DNA from: an uncultured Clostridia bacterium
GTDB lineage: Bacteria > Bacillota > Clostridia > Oscillospirales > Acutalibacteraceae
Direction: 5' to 3'
DNA length: 38,282 nucleotides
Assembly (NCBI GenBank): GCA_930990065.1
Contig: CAKNOA010000020.1
Span: 1-38,282 of the forward strand
Shown here: piece after piece, positions 8,128 to 14,347 of the stretch
Layout: each line of letters starts with the position of its first letter
Numbering within the stretch: the first letter of the stretch is position 1
Translations under genes and position numbers: made by a program
Notes under the pieces: generated by a model
Told to the model about the DNA's origin: nothing
Seen by the model: the letters and a program-made list of their open reading frames with translations, nothing else
Databases searched by the model: none

Positions 8128-9363
8128 ATGGATTACGATTTTAACAAATGGATGAGTGACTACCGGGTGATTTCAACGGTAGGCCAAAATGAGGAGGGTG
8201 GCATCGACCGGTTGGCTTTTACCGGATATGATACCACGGCCCGTACGGAGTTGCTGAACCGGGCCTATGGGCTGCGCTTGCAGTGCTATCTGGATGCCGC
8301 CGAAAACCTGTGGTTCTATAAACAGGGCACAGACCCGGATTTACCCCCTCTGGTCATTGGTTCCCATTTGGACTCGGTACCCAACGGAGGCCGTTATGAC
8401 GGGGTCCTGGGGGTTATGAGCGGCTTTCAGGTCATGCGGTACCTGGTGGAAAATAAAGTGAAACACCGCCGCAGCATTGAGCTGGTGGCCTTCAGCTGTG
8501 AAGAATCCAGCCGGTTTAATCTGTCCACCATCGGGAGCAAACTGGCCTGTGGCTTAATCCAGCCGGAAAAACTCAAAAAGTACAAGGATAGCACAGGAAA
8601 AAGCCCCCTTGACTTTATGGACCGCCTGTCGTACTCGGCCGATTCCCTGACGGAGCGCTGTGAACATTTAAAACATACGTATGGATACATTGAGCTTCAC
8701 ATTGAACAGGGGCCGGTGCTGGAAGCCAAAGGGCTGGACGTAGGCATTGTGGAATCCATCGCCGCGCCCATCCGGCTGCGGCTGGATATCATCGGGCACA
8801 GCGACCATTCCGGGGCGTGCCCCATGGAACTCCGGCACGATGCGTTGGCAGCCGCCTCGTCCGTTATTTTGGAAGTGGAACGGCTGGGCCGTGAGGAATC
8901 AGCCCATAAATCGGTCGCTACCGTGGGGAAAATCGAAGTACCCCATCAGGCCCTGAACGTGGTACCGGGACAGTGCACCCTGTATGTCGATATCCGCGGC
9001 ATCTGCCGGGACAGTATGGAGCGCATCTACCATGGCCTGCAATCGTTTTGCCAGCAGGTGATGCAGGAACGCAAGGTACAAATTAAAGAAACCGTGCTGT
9101 CCGATGAATACCCGGTGGCCATGAATCACGATCTGGGAGAAGTGATCGCGCGCAATTGCGAAAAAACCGGGCTGAGTTATACGTGGATGCCCAGCGGTGC
9201 CGGCCATGATGCGATGAACGTGGCCGAGTGCACCCGGTGTGCCATGATTTTTATCCCCTGTGTAGGTGGTGTCAGCCACAGCCTGCAGGAAGATGTGAAA
9301 GAGAAAAATCTGCGCAATAGTATCCAGATTCTATATGAAGTAGTCATGGATATTTGCAAGTAA
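8128..9363 (+). CDS. M20 family carbamoylase-type hydrolase (N-carbamoyl amino acid / ureidopropionase-like)
   Basis: A 411-residue zinc-dependent amidohydrolase of the hydantoinase/carbamoylase group of peptidase family M20. Metal-binding residues are visible in G-S-H-L-D-S-V-P-N-G-G-R-Y-D-G, E-E-S-S-R-F, H-I-E-Q-G-P-V-L-E and the C-terminal G-V-S-H-S. The G-H-S-D-H-S-G segment belongs to the dimerisation domain. Enzymes of this group split N-carbamoyl amino acids, N-carbamoyl-beta-alanine or allantoate to the amine, CO2 and ammonia. The start codon lies 1 nt after the stop of the broken aminotransferase, which implies translational coupling. Beta-ureidopropionase activity would fit the uracil-binding neighbour and the lost beta-alanine-type aminotransferase, but substrate cannot be read from the sequence. 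Confidence 0.88.
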   Translation: MDYDFNKWMSDYRVISTVGQNEEGGIDRLAFTGYDTTARTELLNRAYGLRLQCYLDAAENLWFYKQGTDPDLPPLVIGSHLDSVPNGGRYDGVLGVMSGFQVMRYLVENKVKHRRSIELVAFSCEESSRFNLSTIGSKLACGLIQPEKLKKYKDSTGKSPLDFMDRLSYSADSLTERCEHLKHTYGYIELHIEQGPVLEAKGLDVGIVESIAAPIRLRLDIIGHSDHSGACPMELRHDALAAASSVILEVERLGREESAHKSVATVGKIEVPHQALNVVPGQCTLYVDIRGICRDSMERIYHGLQSFCQQVMQERKVQIKETVLSDEYPVAMNHDLGEVIARNCEKTGLSYTWMPSGAGHDAMNVAECTRCAMIFIPCVGGVSHSLQEDVKEKNLRNSIQILYEVVMDICK

Positions 9364-9378
9364 AAAGGGGGATGTAGG

Positions 9379-10011
9379 GTGGAAGAGCAAATTCATTTGA
9401 TTGATCATCCATTATTGCAGCATAAACTATGCCAATTACGGGACCAGAACACCGGGGTCAAGGACTTTCGGGAGTGTGTCGAAGAGGTGTCCAGCCTGTT
9501 GTGTTATGAGGCTACCCGTCATCTGCCGCTGAAAGAGAAAAATATTCAAACCCCGTTTGGACCCATTACCGCCCGGGAAATTGACGACAAAGCCCTGGCC
9601 GTAGTCGCAATACTGCGGGCGGGGGTCGGTATGCTTGGCGGGGTGTTGTCCGTTCTTCCCTCTGTTAAAATCGGGCATATCGGTTTGTACCGGGAAACCA
9701 AAACGCATCAGCTGGTGGAATATTACTGCAAAATGCCCACGGATATTGCGTCGCGGGAAGTCCTCATTCTGGAACCCTTGTTGGCCCGGGGTGAAACGGC
9801 CTCGGCCGCGATCAGCATGATCAAAAACTACAGTTGCCGGCACATCTCCTTTTTAACCCTGGTTGCCTCCCGTGAGGCGGTGGAGCGCCTTTCCAAAGAC
9901 CATCCGGACGTGGCACTTTACTGTGCGGCGATCGATGAGGATGTCAATGAAGACGGCTATATCGTGCCCGGGGTGGGCGATGCGGGCGACCGTATTTTTG
10001 GCACCAAATAA
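9379..10011 (+). CDS. Uracil phosphoribosyltransferase paralogue with altered PRPP loop
   Basis: A 210-residue protein that is UPRT-like along its whole length: H-P-L-L-Q-H-K-L and T-G-V-K-D-F-R at the N-terminus, I-L-R-A-G-V-G-M, H-I-G-L-Y-R-E-T and the C-terminal uracil site G-Y-I-V-P-G-V-G-D-A-G-D-R-I-F-G-T-K. The PRPP-binding loop, D-P-M-L-A-T-G-G-S in ordinary UPRT, reads E132-P-L-L-A-R-G-E-T140. The Asp-to-Glu change and loss of the Thr-Gly-Gly turn suggest weak or changed PRPP use. It starts with GTG, 15 nt after the M20 gene, and closes the operon. It could be a salvage enzyme, a uracil sensor or a transferase with another substrate. The family is certain; ordinary upp function is doubtful. 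Confidence 0.8.
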   Translation: MEEQIHLIDHPLLQHKLCQLRDQNTGVKDFRECVEEVSSLLCYEATRHLPLKEKNIQTPFGPITAREIDDKALAVVAILRAGVGMLGGVLSVLPSVKIGHIGLYRETKTHQLVEYYCKMPTDIASREVLILEPLLARGETASAAISMIKNYSCRHISFLTLVASREAVERLSKDHPDVALYCAAIDEDVNEDGYIVPGVGDAGDRIFGTK

Positions 10012-10030
10012 ACGGGTTTCTATGGTTTCC

Positions 10031-10057
10031 CCCATGGAGAACCTGTTTTCCCATGGG
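10031..10057 (+). terminator. Possible weak terminator after the UPRT-like gene
   Basis: CCCATGG (10031-10037) pairs with CCATGGG (10051-10057) across a 13-nt loop and is followed by TTTCTTT. The stem is short and the loop large, so it is weaker than the bidirectional hairpin at 10102-10138. Confidence 0.35.
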
Positions 10058-10101
10058 TTTCTTTAGCTATTACAAGTGCCTATCTCCTATATTTGTGGAA
10101 C

Positions 10102-10138
10102 AAAAAAGACTGAACGCAAGTTGCGTTCAGTCTTTTTT
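10102..10138. terminator. Bidirectional terminator between the UPRT-like gene and tRNA-Leu
   Basis: A long perfect inverted repeat: aaaaaagactgaacgcaa and its complement meet around a single base. The A and T runs on the two sides serve as U tracts in either direction. It directly abuts the CCA end of the minus-strand tRNA gene. Confidence 0.88.
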
Positions 10139-10224
10139 GGTGCCGGTGACCGGGCTCGAACCGGTACGATGTTGCCACCGAGGGATTTTAAGTCCCTTGC
10201 GTCTGCCAATTCCGCCACACCGGC
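10138..10224 (-). tRNA. tRNA-Leu (anticodon UAA)
   Basis: A class II tRNA of 87 nt including an encoded CCA (10138-10140 on the complement). The acceptor arms GCCGGTG and CACCGGC pair perfectly. The D-arm GGCGGAATTGGCAGACGC, the anticodon loop CT-TAA-AA, a long variable arm and the T-loop GGTTCGAGCC are visible on the minus strand. Leu isotype follows from the UAA anticodon and the class II shape. Confidence 0.96.
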
Positions 10225-10245
10225 ATGTGATGCATAACAATAGGA

Positions 10246-10274
10246 ATTATAGCATACATGTACATAAAAATCAA
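10246..10274 (-). promoter_or_regulatory. Promoter of tRNA-Leu
   Basis: On the minus strand TTGATT (10269-10274), a 17-bp spacer and TATAAT (10246-10251) preceded by TGC, 22 bp upstream of the tRNA 5' end. No separate operator is seen. Confidence 0.75.
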
Positions 10275-10287
10275 TGATCTGAAACGG

Positions 10288-10327
10288 GAAAAAATGCACC
10301 CCCGCTGAAACTGAGCAGGGGTGTGCA
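10288..10327 (-). terminator. Terminator of the padR gene
   Basis: On the minus strand a GC-rich hairpin (TGCACACCCCTGCT pairing with AGCGGGGGTGCA across a short loop) is followed by TTTTTT. It begins 27 nt after the padR stop codon. Confidence 0.8.
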
Positions 10328-10354
10328 CATCAAAACAAAAGGAAAGCCGTCCCG

Positions 10355-10723
10355 TTATCTGTCTGACGGATGGTCGTGTTCTTCATCCGAAAAATCCAAA
10401 ATGGCCTTGGCCCCAGACAGGAACTGTTCATATTCCTTTCGGATTTGCTCGTAATACCGGCAACCTTCGTCAGTAATACTGTAGTACTGCCGGCGGCGGG
10501 TATCCACATCACCGCGACGGGCCGTAACCGCAAGGTATCCGCTTTCCTGCAGCCGGTTAAAAATATTATAAGGCTGCTGGATCATACAAATATCCCCGCC
10601 TTTTTCATGGATCAGCGGAAGGACTTCGTATGCATGCATCGGGCGAATGCGAAGCAGCGACAAAACAAGCAGCTCCATGGTGGCCTTTTTCATGTTGGTT
10701 ACAATACCTTTGGGCGCAGACAT
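10355..10723 (-). CDS. PadR family transcriptional regulator
   Basis: A 122-residue winged-helix protein of the PadR family: N-terminal M-K-K-A-T-M-E-L-L-V-L-S-L-L, the H-A-Y-E-V recognition segment, I-Q-Q-P-Y-N-I-F-N-R-L-Q-E-S-G-Y and the wing R-R-R-Q-Y-Y-S-I-T-D-E-G, then a short C-terminal dimer helix. The start at 10723 is chosen for a strong AAGGAGG site about 7 nt upstream; the longer frame lacks one and would cover the operator. It is transcribed away from spmAB, and the shared intergenic region carries ATGT-N8-ACAT palindromes of the kind PadR proteins bind. Autoregulation and control of spmAB are therefore inferred. The ligand is unknown; PadR proteins often sense phenolics or cell-envelope stress. 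Confidence 0.92.
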   Translation of the reverse strand: MSAPKGIVTNMKKATMELLVLSLLRIRPMHAYEVLPLIHEKGGDICMIQQPYNIFNRLQESGYLAVTARRGDVDTRRRQYYSITDEGCRYYEQIRKEYEQFLSGAKAILDFSDEEHDHPSDR

Positions 10724-10761
10724 CAAGATACCTCCTTTCCTGCATATTTGTGCGAAAGAGT

Positions 10762-10777
10762 ATGAATGAAAATACAT
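10762..10777. promoter_or_regulatory. Putative PadR operator near padR
   Basis: ATGAATGAAAATACAT, 38 bp upstream of the padR start. It differs from the core of the spmA-side palindrome at one base (ATGA for ATGT). Sharing an almost identical 16-mer across a divergent regulator/target region suggests binding by the adjacent PadR protein. Confidence 0.55.
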
Positions 10778-10958
10778 AAGTGCTTAGAAGGTAACTTTAT
10801 TATTACACAAAATTAAAAAGTTTGCAAGATAAAATTTACACAGTTTTTTGTTTAAATGAAAACAATAAGCATTTAATAGAAAAAGGGGCCAAAAATAAAT
10901 GGAGAAAAAATACGTGATACGCCTTTTTTCTTTATTTTTCTTAGTAAATCGAGAAAGC

Positions 10959-10978
10959 ATATGTATGAAAATACATAT
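10959..10978. promoter_or_regulatory. Putative PadR operator upstream of spmA
   Basis: ATATGTAT-GAAA-ATACATAT, a perfect palindrome with 8-bp arms and a 4-bp spacer. It contains the ATGT-N8-ACAT dyad known for PadR regulators and lies about 40 bp upstream of the spmA start. Confidence 0.65.
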
Positions 10979-10980
10979 TT

Positions 10981-10996
10981 ATGAATATATTTTCAT
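10981..10996. promoter_or_regulatory. Second dyad adjacent to the spmA-side operator
   Basis: ATGAA-TATATT-TTCAT, an inverted repeat two bases beyond the main palindrome. Its half-sites resemble those of the padR-side copy, so it could be a lower-affinity second site. Confidence 0.4.
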
Positions 10997-11015
10997 TAGA
11001 AGGAAGGAAAGTTCC

Positions 11016-11606
11016 ATGATGAACCGCCTATGGCCGTTGATGATCTTGCTGGCATTGTTTTGTGCCGGGCTGACCGGACGCATTGCGCTTTTGAATGACG
11101 CCATTTTTTCCGGGGCCCAGGAAGCCGTGACCCTCAGTTTAAATTTACTGGGCGGCATGGCACTGTGGAGTGGCCTATTGGAGGTAGCCAGCCAAAGTGG
11201 GCTGACTGATTGGGTGGCCCGGCGGCTGCGGCCACTTTTGCGCCGGTTTTTCCCCGGCGTTGGGGAAAAGGGGCAGCAGGCCATGTCCATGAATATGATG
11301 GCCAATTTATTTGGGTTGGGCAATGCGGCGACTCCTTTTGGATTAAAAGCCATGGAAGAACTACAGCAAGAAGAAAAAACCGCCCCCGATCGCGCGGCCA
11401 TTCGCCGGGCGCGGGCACGGTTTGTGGTACTCAATACGGCTTCGCTGCAACTTATCCCCTCGACGGTGCTGCTGTTGCGGCAGCGGGCTGGCTCTGAGGA
11501 TCCCAGCTGCATACTGCCGGGAGTGTGGGTGACCTCGCTGCTTTCCCTGCTTACCGCCTGTGCCGTCCTGTGTATGCAGCAGGCAGCTATGAGGAGGAAA
11601 CGGTGA
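11016..11606 (+). CDS. spmA: Spore maturation protein A
   Basis: A 196-residue integral membrane protein of the nucleoside-recognition (Gate) superfamily that matches SpmA, including the hallmark M-M-A-N-L-F-G-L-G-N-A-A-T-P-F-G-L-K-A-M and V-L-N-T-A-S-L-Q-L-I-P-S-T. In Bacillus SpmA and SpmB act together in core dehydration of the spore. Several hydrophobic segments (about residues 5-22, 37-55, 85-105 and 165-185) fit an inner-membrane protein. The start at 11016 (or 11019) has GGAAGG just upstream; a frame reaching back to 10899 would translate through the operators and lacks a good site. The stop overlaps the spmB start, so the two are translationally coupled. Its presence implies a sporulating host. 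Confidence 0.93.
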   Translation: MMNRLWPLMILLALFCAGLTGRIALLNDAIFSGAQEAVTLSLNLLGGMALWSGLLEVASQSGLTDWVARRLRPLLRRFFPGVGEKGQQAMSMNMMANLFGLGNAATPFGLKAMEELQQEEKTAPDRAAIRRARARFVVLNTASLQLIPSTVLLLRQRAGSEDPSCILPGVWVTSLLSLLTACAVLCMQQAAMRRKR

Positions 11607-12112
11607 ACGCCTACATGTTACCCGGTGCGGTGGGGCTTATTTTGCTAATAGCTCTGTGGAAGCGCACCCCGGTATTTGACGCCTTTTTGCAAGGGGCCCT
11701 GGGCGGGCTGAAAGCCTGTGTGAGGGTGCTGCCTTCCCTGATTGGGCTGCTGACCGCAGTGGAATTGTGCCGGGTATCCGGGGTATTTGACCTGCTGGCT
11801 TCGCTGCTAATGCCGGTGACCAGCCGTCTCAATATCCCGTCGGAGGTGATGCCGCTATTTTTCCTGCGGCCGTTTTCCGGCGGCGGCAGCACGGCCTTAG
11901 TCGATTCGGTATTGCGCAGCAGCGGCCCGGATTCTCCGGCCGGACTGATTGCCAGCGTGATGATGGGGTCCAGCGAAACGACCTTTTACGCCATTTCGGT
12001 GTACTACGGCGCGATCCATGGCAAAGTGGATGCCGGCGTGTGGCCGGCGGCCCTAGTAGGGGATGTCATGGTGTTAGTCGGGGCCTGTTTGTGGTACTGG
12101 TTCCTCTTATAA
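11603..12112 (+). CDS. spmB: Spore maturation protein B
   Basis: A 169-residue membrane protein of the same Gate superfamily as SpmA. SpmB signatures are present: P-L-F-F-L-R-P-F-S-G-G-G-S-T-A-L, then G-P-D-S-P-A-G and M-M-G-S-S-E-T-T-F-Y-A-I-S-V-Y-Y-G-A. It acts with SpmA in spore core dehydration. GTG at 11603 overlaps the spmA stop as GTGA and follows GAGGAGG by 5 nt; ATG at 11615 is a weaker alternative. The 3' end overlaps the converging MFS gene by 6 bp, and no terminator lies between them, which is unusual for convergent genes. Confidence 0.93.
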   Translation: MNAYMLPGAVGLILLIALWKRTPVFDAFLQGALGGLKACVRVLPSLIGLLTAVELCRVSGVFDLLASLLMPVTSRLNIPSEVMPLFFLRPFSGGGSTALVDSVLRSSGPDSPAGLIASVMMGSSETTFYAISVYYGAIHGKVDAGVWPAALVGDVMVLVGACLWYWFLL

Positions 12113-13342
12113 ACCGGCCCGCTCCCGGCGGCGGAACTGGAAGAAGTTTATGAGCATCAGCCCGGCGCTGAGGAAAAACGCGATGCCGGTCCACACAAAC
12201 GGCAGCCGGCTGCCCAGCATGTAAATAAATCCGGCAAACAGCGCGCCGCCCATCATGCCCAAATTCCGGGAAGACTGGAACATACCGGCCATAATGCCGT
12301 TGCTGTTGGCTTCTCCCCCGCAACGGGTAGCCAGCGCCTGCAAGACCGGCAGGTGCATGGCGTTGACGCTGTAAAACAGCACGGTACAGGCCAAAAATCC
12401 GCTCAGCTGGGTAATCATGGCGGTGGCCAGCGCCGTGACCCCGCACAAGAACAGAATCCCTACGGCGCTCAGCCGCGGATCGGCCCGGCGGGACAGCCAG
12501 ATGGTCACGGTCACATTGATCAGCAGCCCCAACAGCCCCACAACAGCTTTGATGATGCCGTTATACGTGGTGGGAAAATCCAGTTCGGCTTTGATAAAAT
12601 AATTGAACGCCTGGTCAAAGGCATAGGTAGCAAAGCTGGCCAAAAAGGTAACCAGCAGGAAAACCGCCACGGCGGCGTTTAAAAACCGTCCGGCGCCGGA
12701 CAGCAACCGGAACGGGTTGGCCGTGCGCAAAATGCGGCCCGGATGGTACGCTGCGTGGGGGTCCGCACCGGCTTGGTAACTTTCAGGCAGGAACAGCCAT
12801 ATGCCAACGCCCAACAACAGCATGAGGACGACTTGCACCCCAAACGCCAAGGGGATGGAAATATCCCCTAATACGCCGCCAAACAGGTACCCCACCGCAC
12901 CGGAAACGGTGATCGCCGCCGCCAGGTACGACATATACCGGGTGCGGTTGTCGGGGGTGGTGATGTCGGTGACATACGACATGCTGCACACCGTATTGGC
13001 ACAGGAGAAAAAGCCGGTGGCAAAGCGCACGGGAACCAGCACCCAGATGGTGGTGGACCAGCTGAATAAAAGCTGTCCAATGCCGTACCCCACGGACATA
13101 ATGCTCAGCACCCGGGCCCTTCCTTTCTGGTCGGCCGTTTTGCCCCAAAACGGGGCAAACAGGAACGACGCTAACGCCATACTGGCAAAGGATACCCCAA
13201 ACATGTAGTCCGGCATGTGCAGGGAGGTAAAGAGCTTCGGGGTAAACGGGTGGGCCATGTTGGTGACGATTTCCAGCGGGATGACCCAAATCAGCAGCCG
13301 CCAAAAGGCCTGATCGGTGGTATAAGCGGTGACCGGTTTCAA
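12107..13342 (-). CDS. Major facilitator superfamily transporter
   Basis: A 411-residue MFS permease with about 12 hydrophobic spans. The loop between spans 2 and 3 carries the MFS signature as F-W-G-K-T-A-D-Q-K-G-R-A-R-V. Charged and polar residues are few in the spans, as in drug or sugar exporters, but the substrate cannot be read. The start is a TTG at 13342 that overlaps the stop of the upstream HAD gene (TTGA) and follows AAGGAG on the minus strand, so it is translated by coupling. The pair HAD phosphatase plus MFS forms a two-gene operon driven from about 14270. It runs tail to tail into spmB. Confidence 0.88.
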   Translation of the reverse strand: MKPVTAYTTDQAFWRLLIWVIPLEIVTNMAHPFTPKLFTSLHMPDYMFGVSFASMALASFLFAPFWGKTADQKGRARVLSIMSVGYGIGQLLFSWSTTIWVLVPVRFATGFFSCANTVCSMSYVTDITTPDNRTRYMSYLAAAITVSGAVGYLFGGVLGDISIPLAFGVQVVLMLLLGVGIWLFLPESYQAGADPHAAYHPGRILRTANPFRLLSGAGRFLNAAVAVFLLVTFLASFATYAFDQAFNYFIKAELDFPTTYNGIIKAVVGLLGLLINVTVTIWLSRRADPRLSAVGILFLCGVTALATAMITQLSGFLACTVLFYSVNAMHLPVLQALATRCGGEANSNGIMAGMFQSSRNLGMMGGALFAGFIYMLGSRLPFVWTGIAFFLSAGLMLINFFQFRRRERAGL

Positions 13343-14220
13343 AGGGATGGCTCCTTTCCTTCGGGATAATCAGTGGACAAGTGCAGAATTTCTTCCAGGC
13401 AGCGGGCCGCGCCGTCTTCCTCGCAGGGGTAGCGGGTCACAAAAGTGGCGGCCTTTTTGGCTTCTTCTGTGCCGTTTTTCATGGCGGCCGACACCCCGGC
13501 CGTACGCAGCATCGTCAAATCGTTGCCGTTGTCGCCCATGGCAAATACATCGGCAAGGGGGATCCCCAGCTTTTCGCACAGATGCCGCAAGCCGTCGCCT
13601 TTATCGCACCCGGTCACGTTCAGTTCCATGTTGTCATCCACCGATGAAACAGCGGTTACATCCGGCATCTCGTCCATTTTTTGCCACAGCATAGCCCGTA
13701 GGGCAGGGGGCAGGTAGGGTAGGTTGATTTTTTCTACGGCCAGCTGCTCCGTTTCGATAAGTTGGGGCAAATCGTCGGCGATGCGGTACGGTTTTTGAAC
13801 GAACAACCGCTTATTCGCGGGAAGATGGTAGTGGTCGGGGCCGTTTTCCAGCGTGGCCCGGTGAATCCAGGCGTGCCCGTTTACATAGCATTCCACCCAC
13901 AAATCCAGGGATAGGAAAAACCGGGTGAGCGAAGCGGCCAGGGCCGGGGGAAAGGTGTTCGCGTATAAACACGCGCCGGTAGATAGGTCGTATACCCCGG
14001 CGCCGTTTGACGTGATCGCGTAATGCAAAAACGGCAGTTCCGTCAGGCAATCGGGCAAAAAGTGCAGCATCCGCCCGGTAGCAGGCACCAGCTCGACACC
14101 CTTTTCGTGGGCTTTTTGCAGCGCTTCTCTCGTGCGGGGGGATAAAAATGCGTGCTGCTGCAACAGGGTACCGTCCAGGTCAAAGGCGGCCAGGCGGCAG
14201 GAAAAAGAGGAATCGGTCAT
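13339..14220 (-). CDS. Cof-type HAD superfamily phosphatase
   Basis: A 293-residue HAD hydrolase of the Cof (type IIB cap) group. Motif I is F-D-L-D-G-T at residues 13-18 with nucleophile D14. Motif II Thr is in P-A-T-G-R, and motifs III/IV are seen as C-D-K-G-D-G-L and G-D-N-G-N-D. It likely dephosphorylates a sugar phosphate or nucleotide in the cytoplasm; family members are promiscuous. It is the promoter-proximal gene of a pair with an MFS transporter, with a 4-nt overlap. ACGGAGG precedes the ATG at a good distance. A link between transported compound and phosphatase substrate is possible but unproven. Confidence 0.9.
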   Translation of the reverse strand: MTDSSFSCRLAAFDLDGTLLQQHAFLSPRTREALQKAHEKGVELVPATGRMLHFLPDCLTELPFLHYAITSNGAGVYDLSTGACLYANTFPPALAASLTRFFLSLDLWVECYVNGHAWIHRATLENGPDHYHLPANKRLFVQKPYRIADDLPQLIETEQLAVEKINLPYLPPALRAMLWQKMDEMPDVTAVSSVDDNMELNVTGCDKGDGLRHLCEKLGIPLADVFAMGDNGNDLTMLRTAGVSAAMKNGTEEAKKAATFVTRYPCEEDGAARCLEEILHLSTDYPEGKEPSL

Positions 14221-14261
14221 CCAAAAAAACCTCCGTCATGATAATTCAAACTCTGCCAACG

Positions 14262-14270
14262 ATTATAGCA
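14262..14270 (-). promoter_or_regulatory. Extended -10 promoter of the HAD/MFS operon
   Basis: On the minus strand TGC-TATAAT gives an extended -10 element. No good -35 hexamer is seen at the usual distance, as expected when an extended -10 is used. Confidence 0.55.
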
Positions 14271-14300
14271 TATTTTTGGCGCACAGGGTACAGAAAAAGA

Positions 14301-14330
14301 AAAAGGCCCGGCGCTTTCAAACGCCGGGCC
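14301..14330 (-). terminator. Terminator of the cellobiose phosphorylase gene
   Basis: GGCCCGGCG pairs with CGCCGGGCC around an 8-nt loop, and on the minus strand is followed by TTTTTC. It starts 17 nt past the gene's stop codon. Confidence 0.9.
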
Positions 14331-14347
14331 AAAAAGCCAGGGAAAAA

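Noticed and set aside
10899-11015. An N-terminal extension of SpmA
   Set aside because: It would translate the palindromic operators in an AT-rich stretch and lacks homology; GGAAGG sits at the later start.
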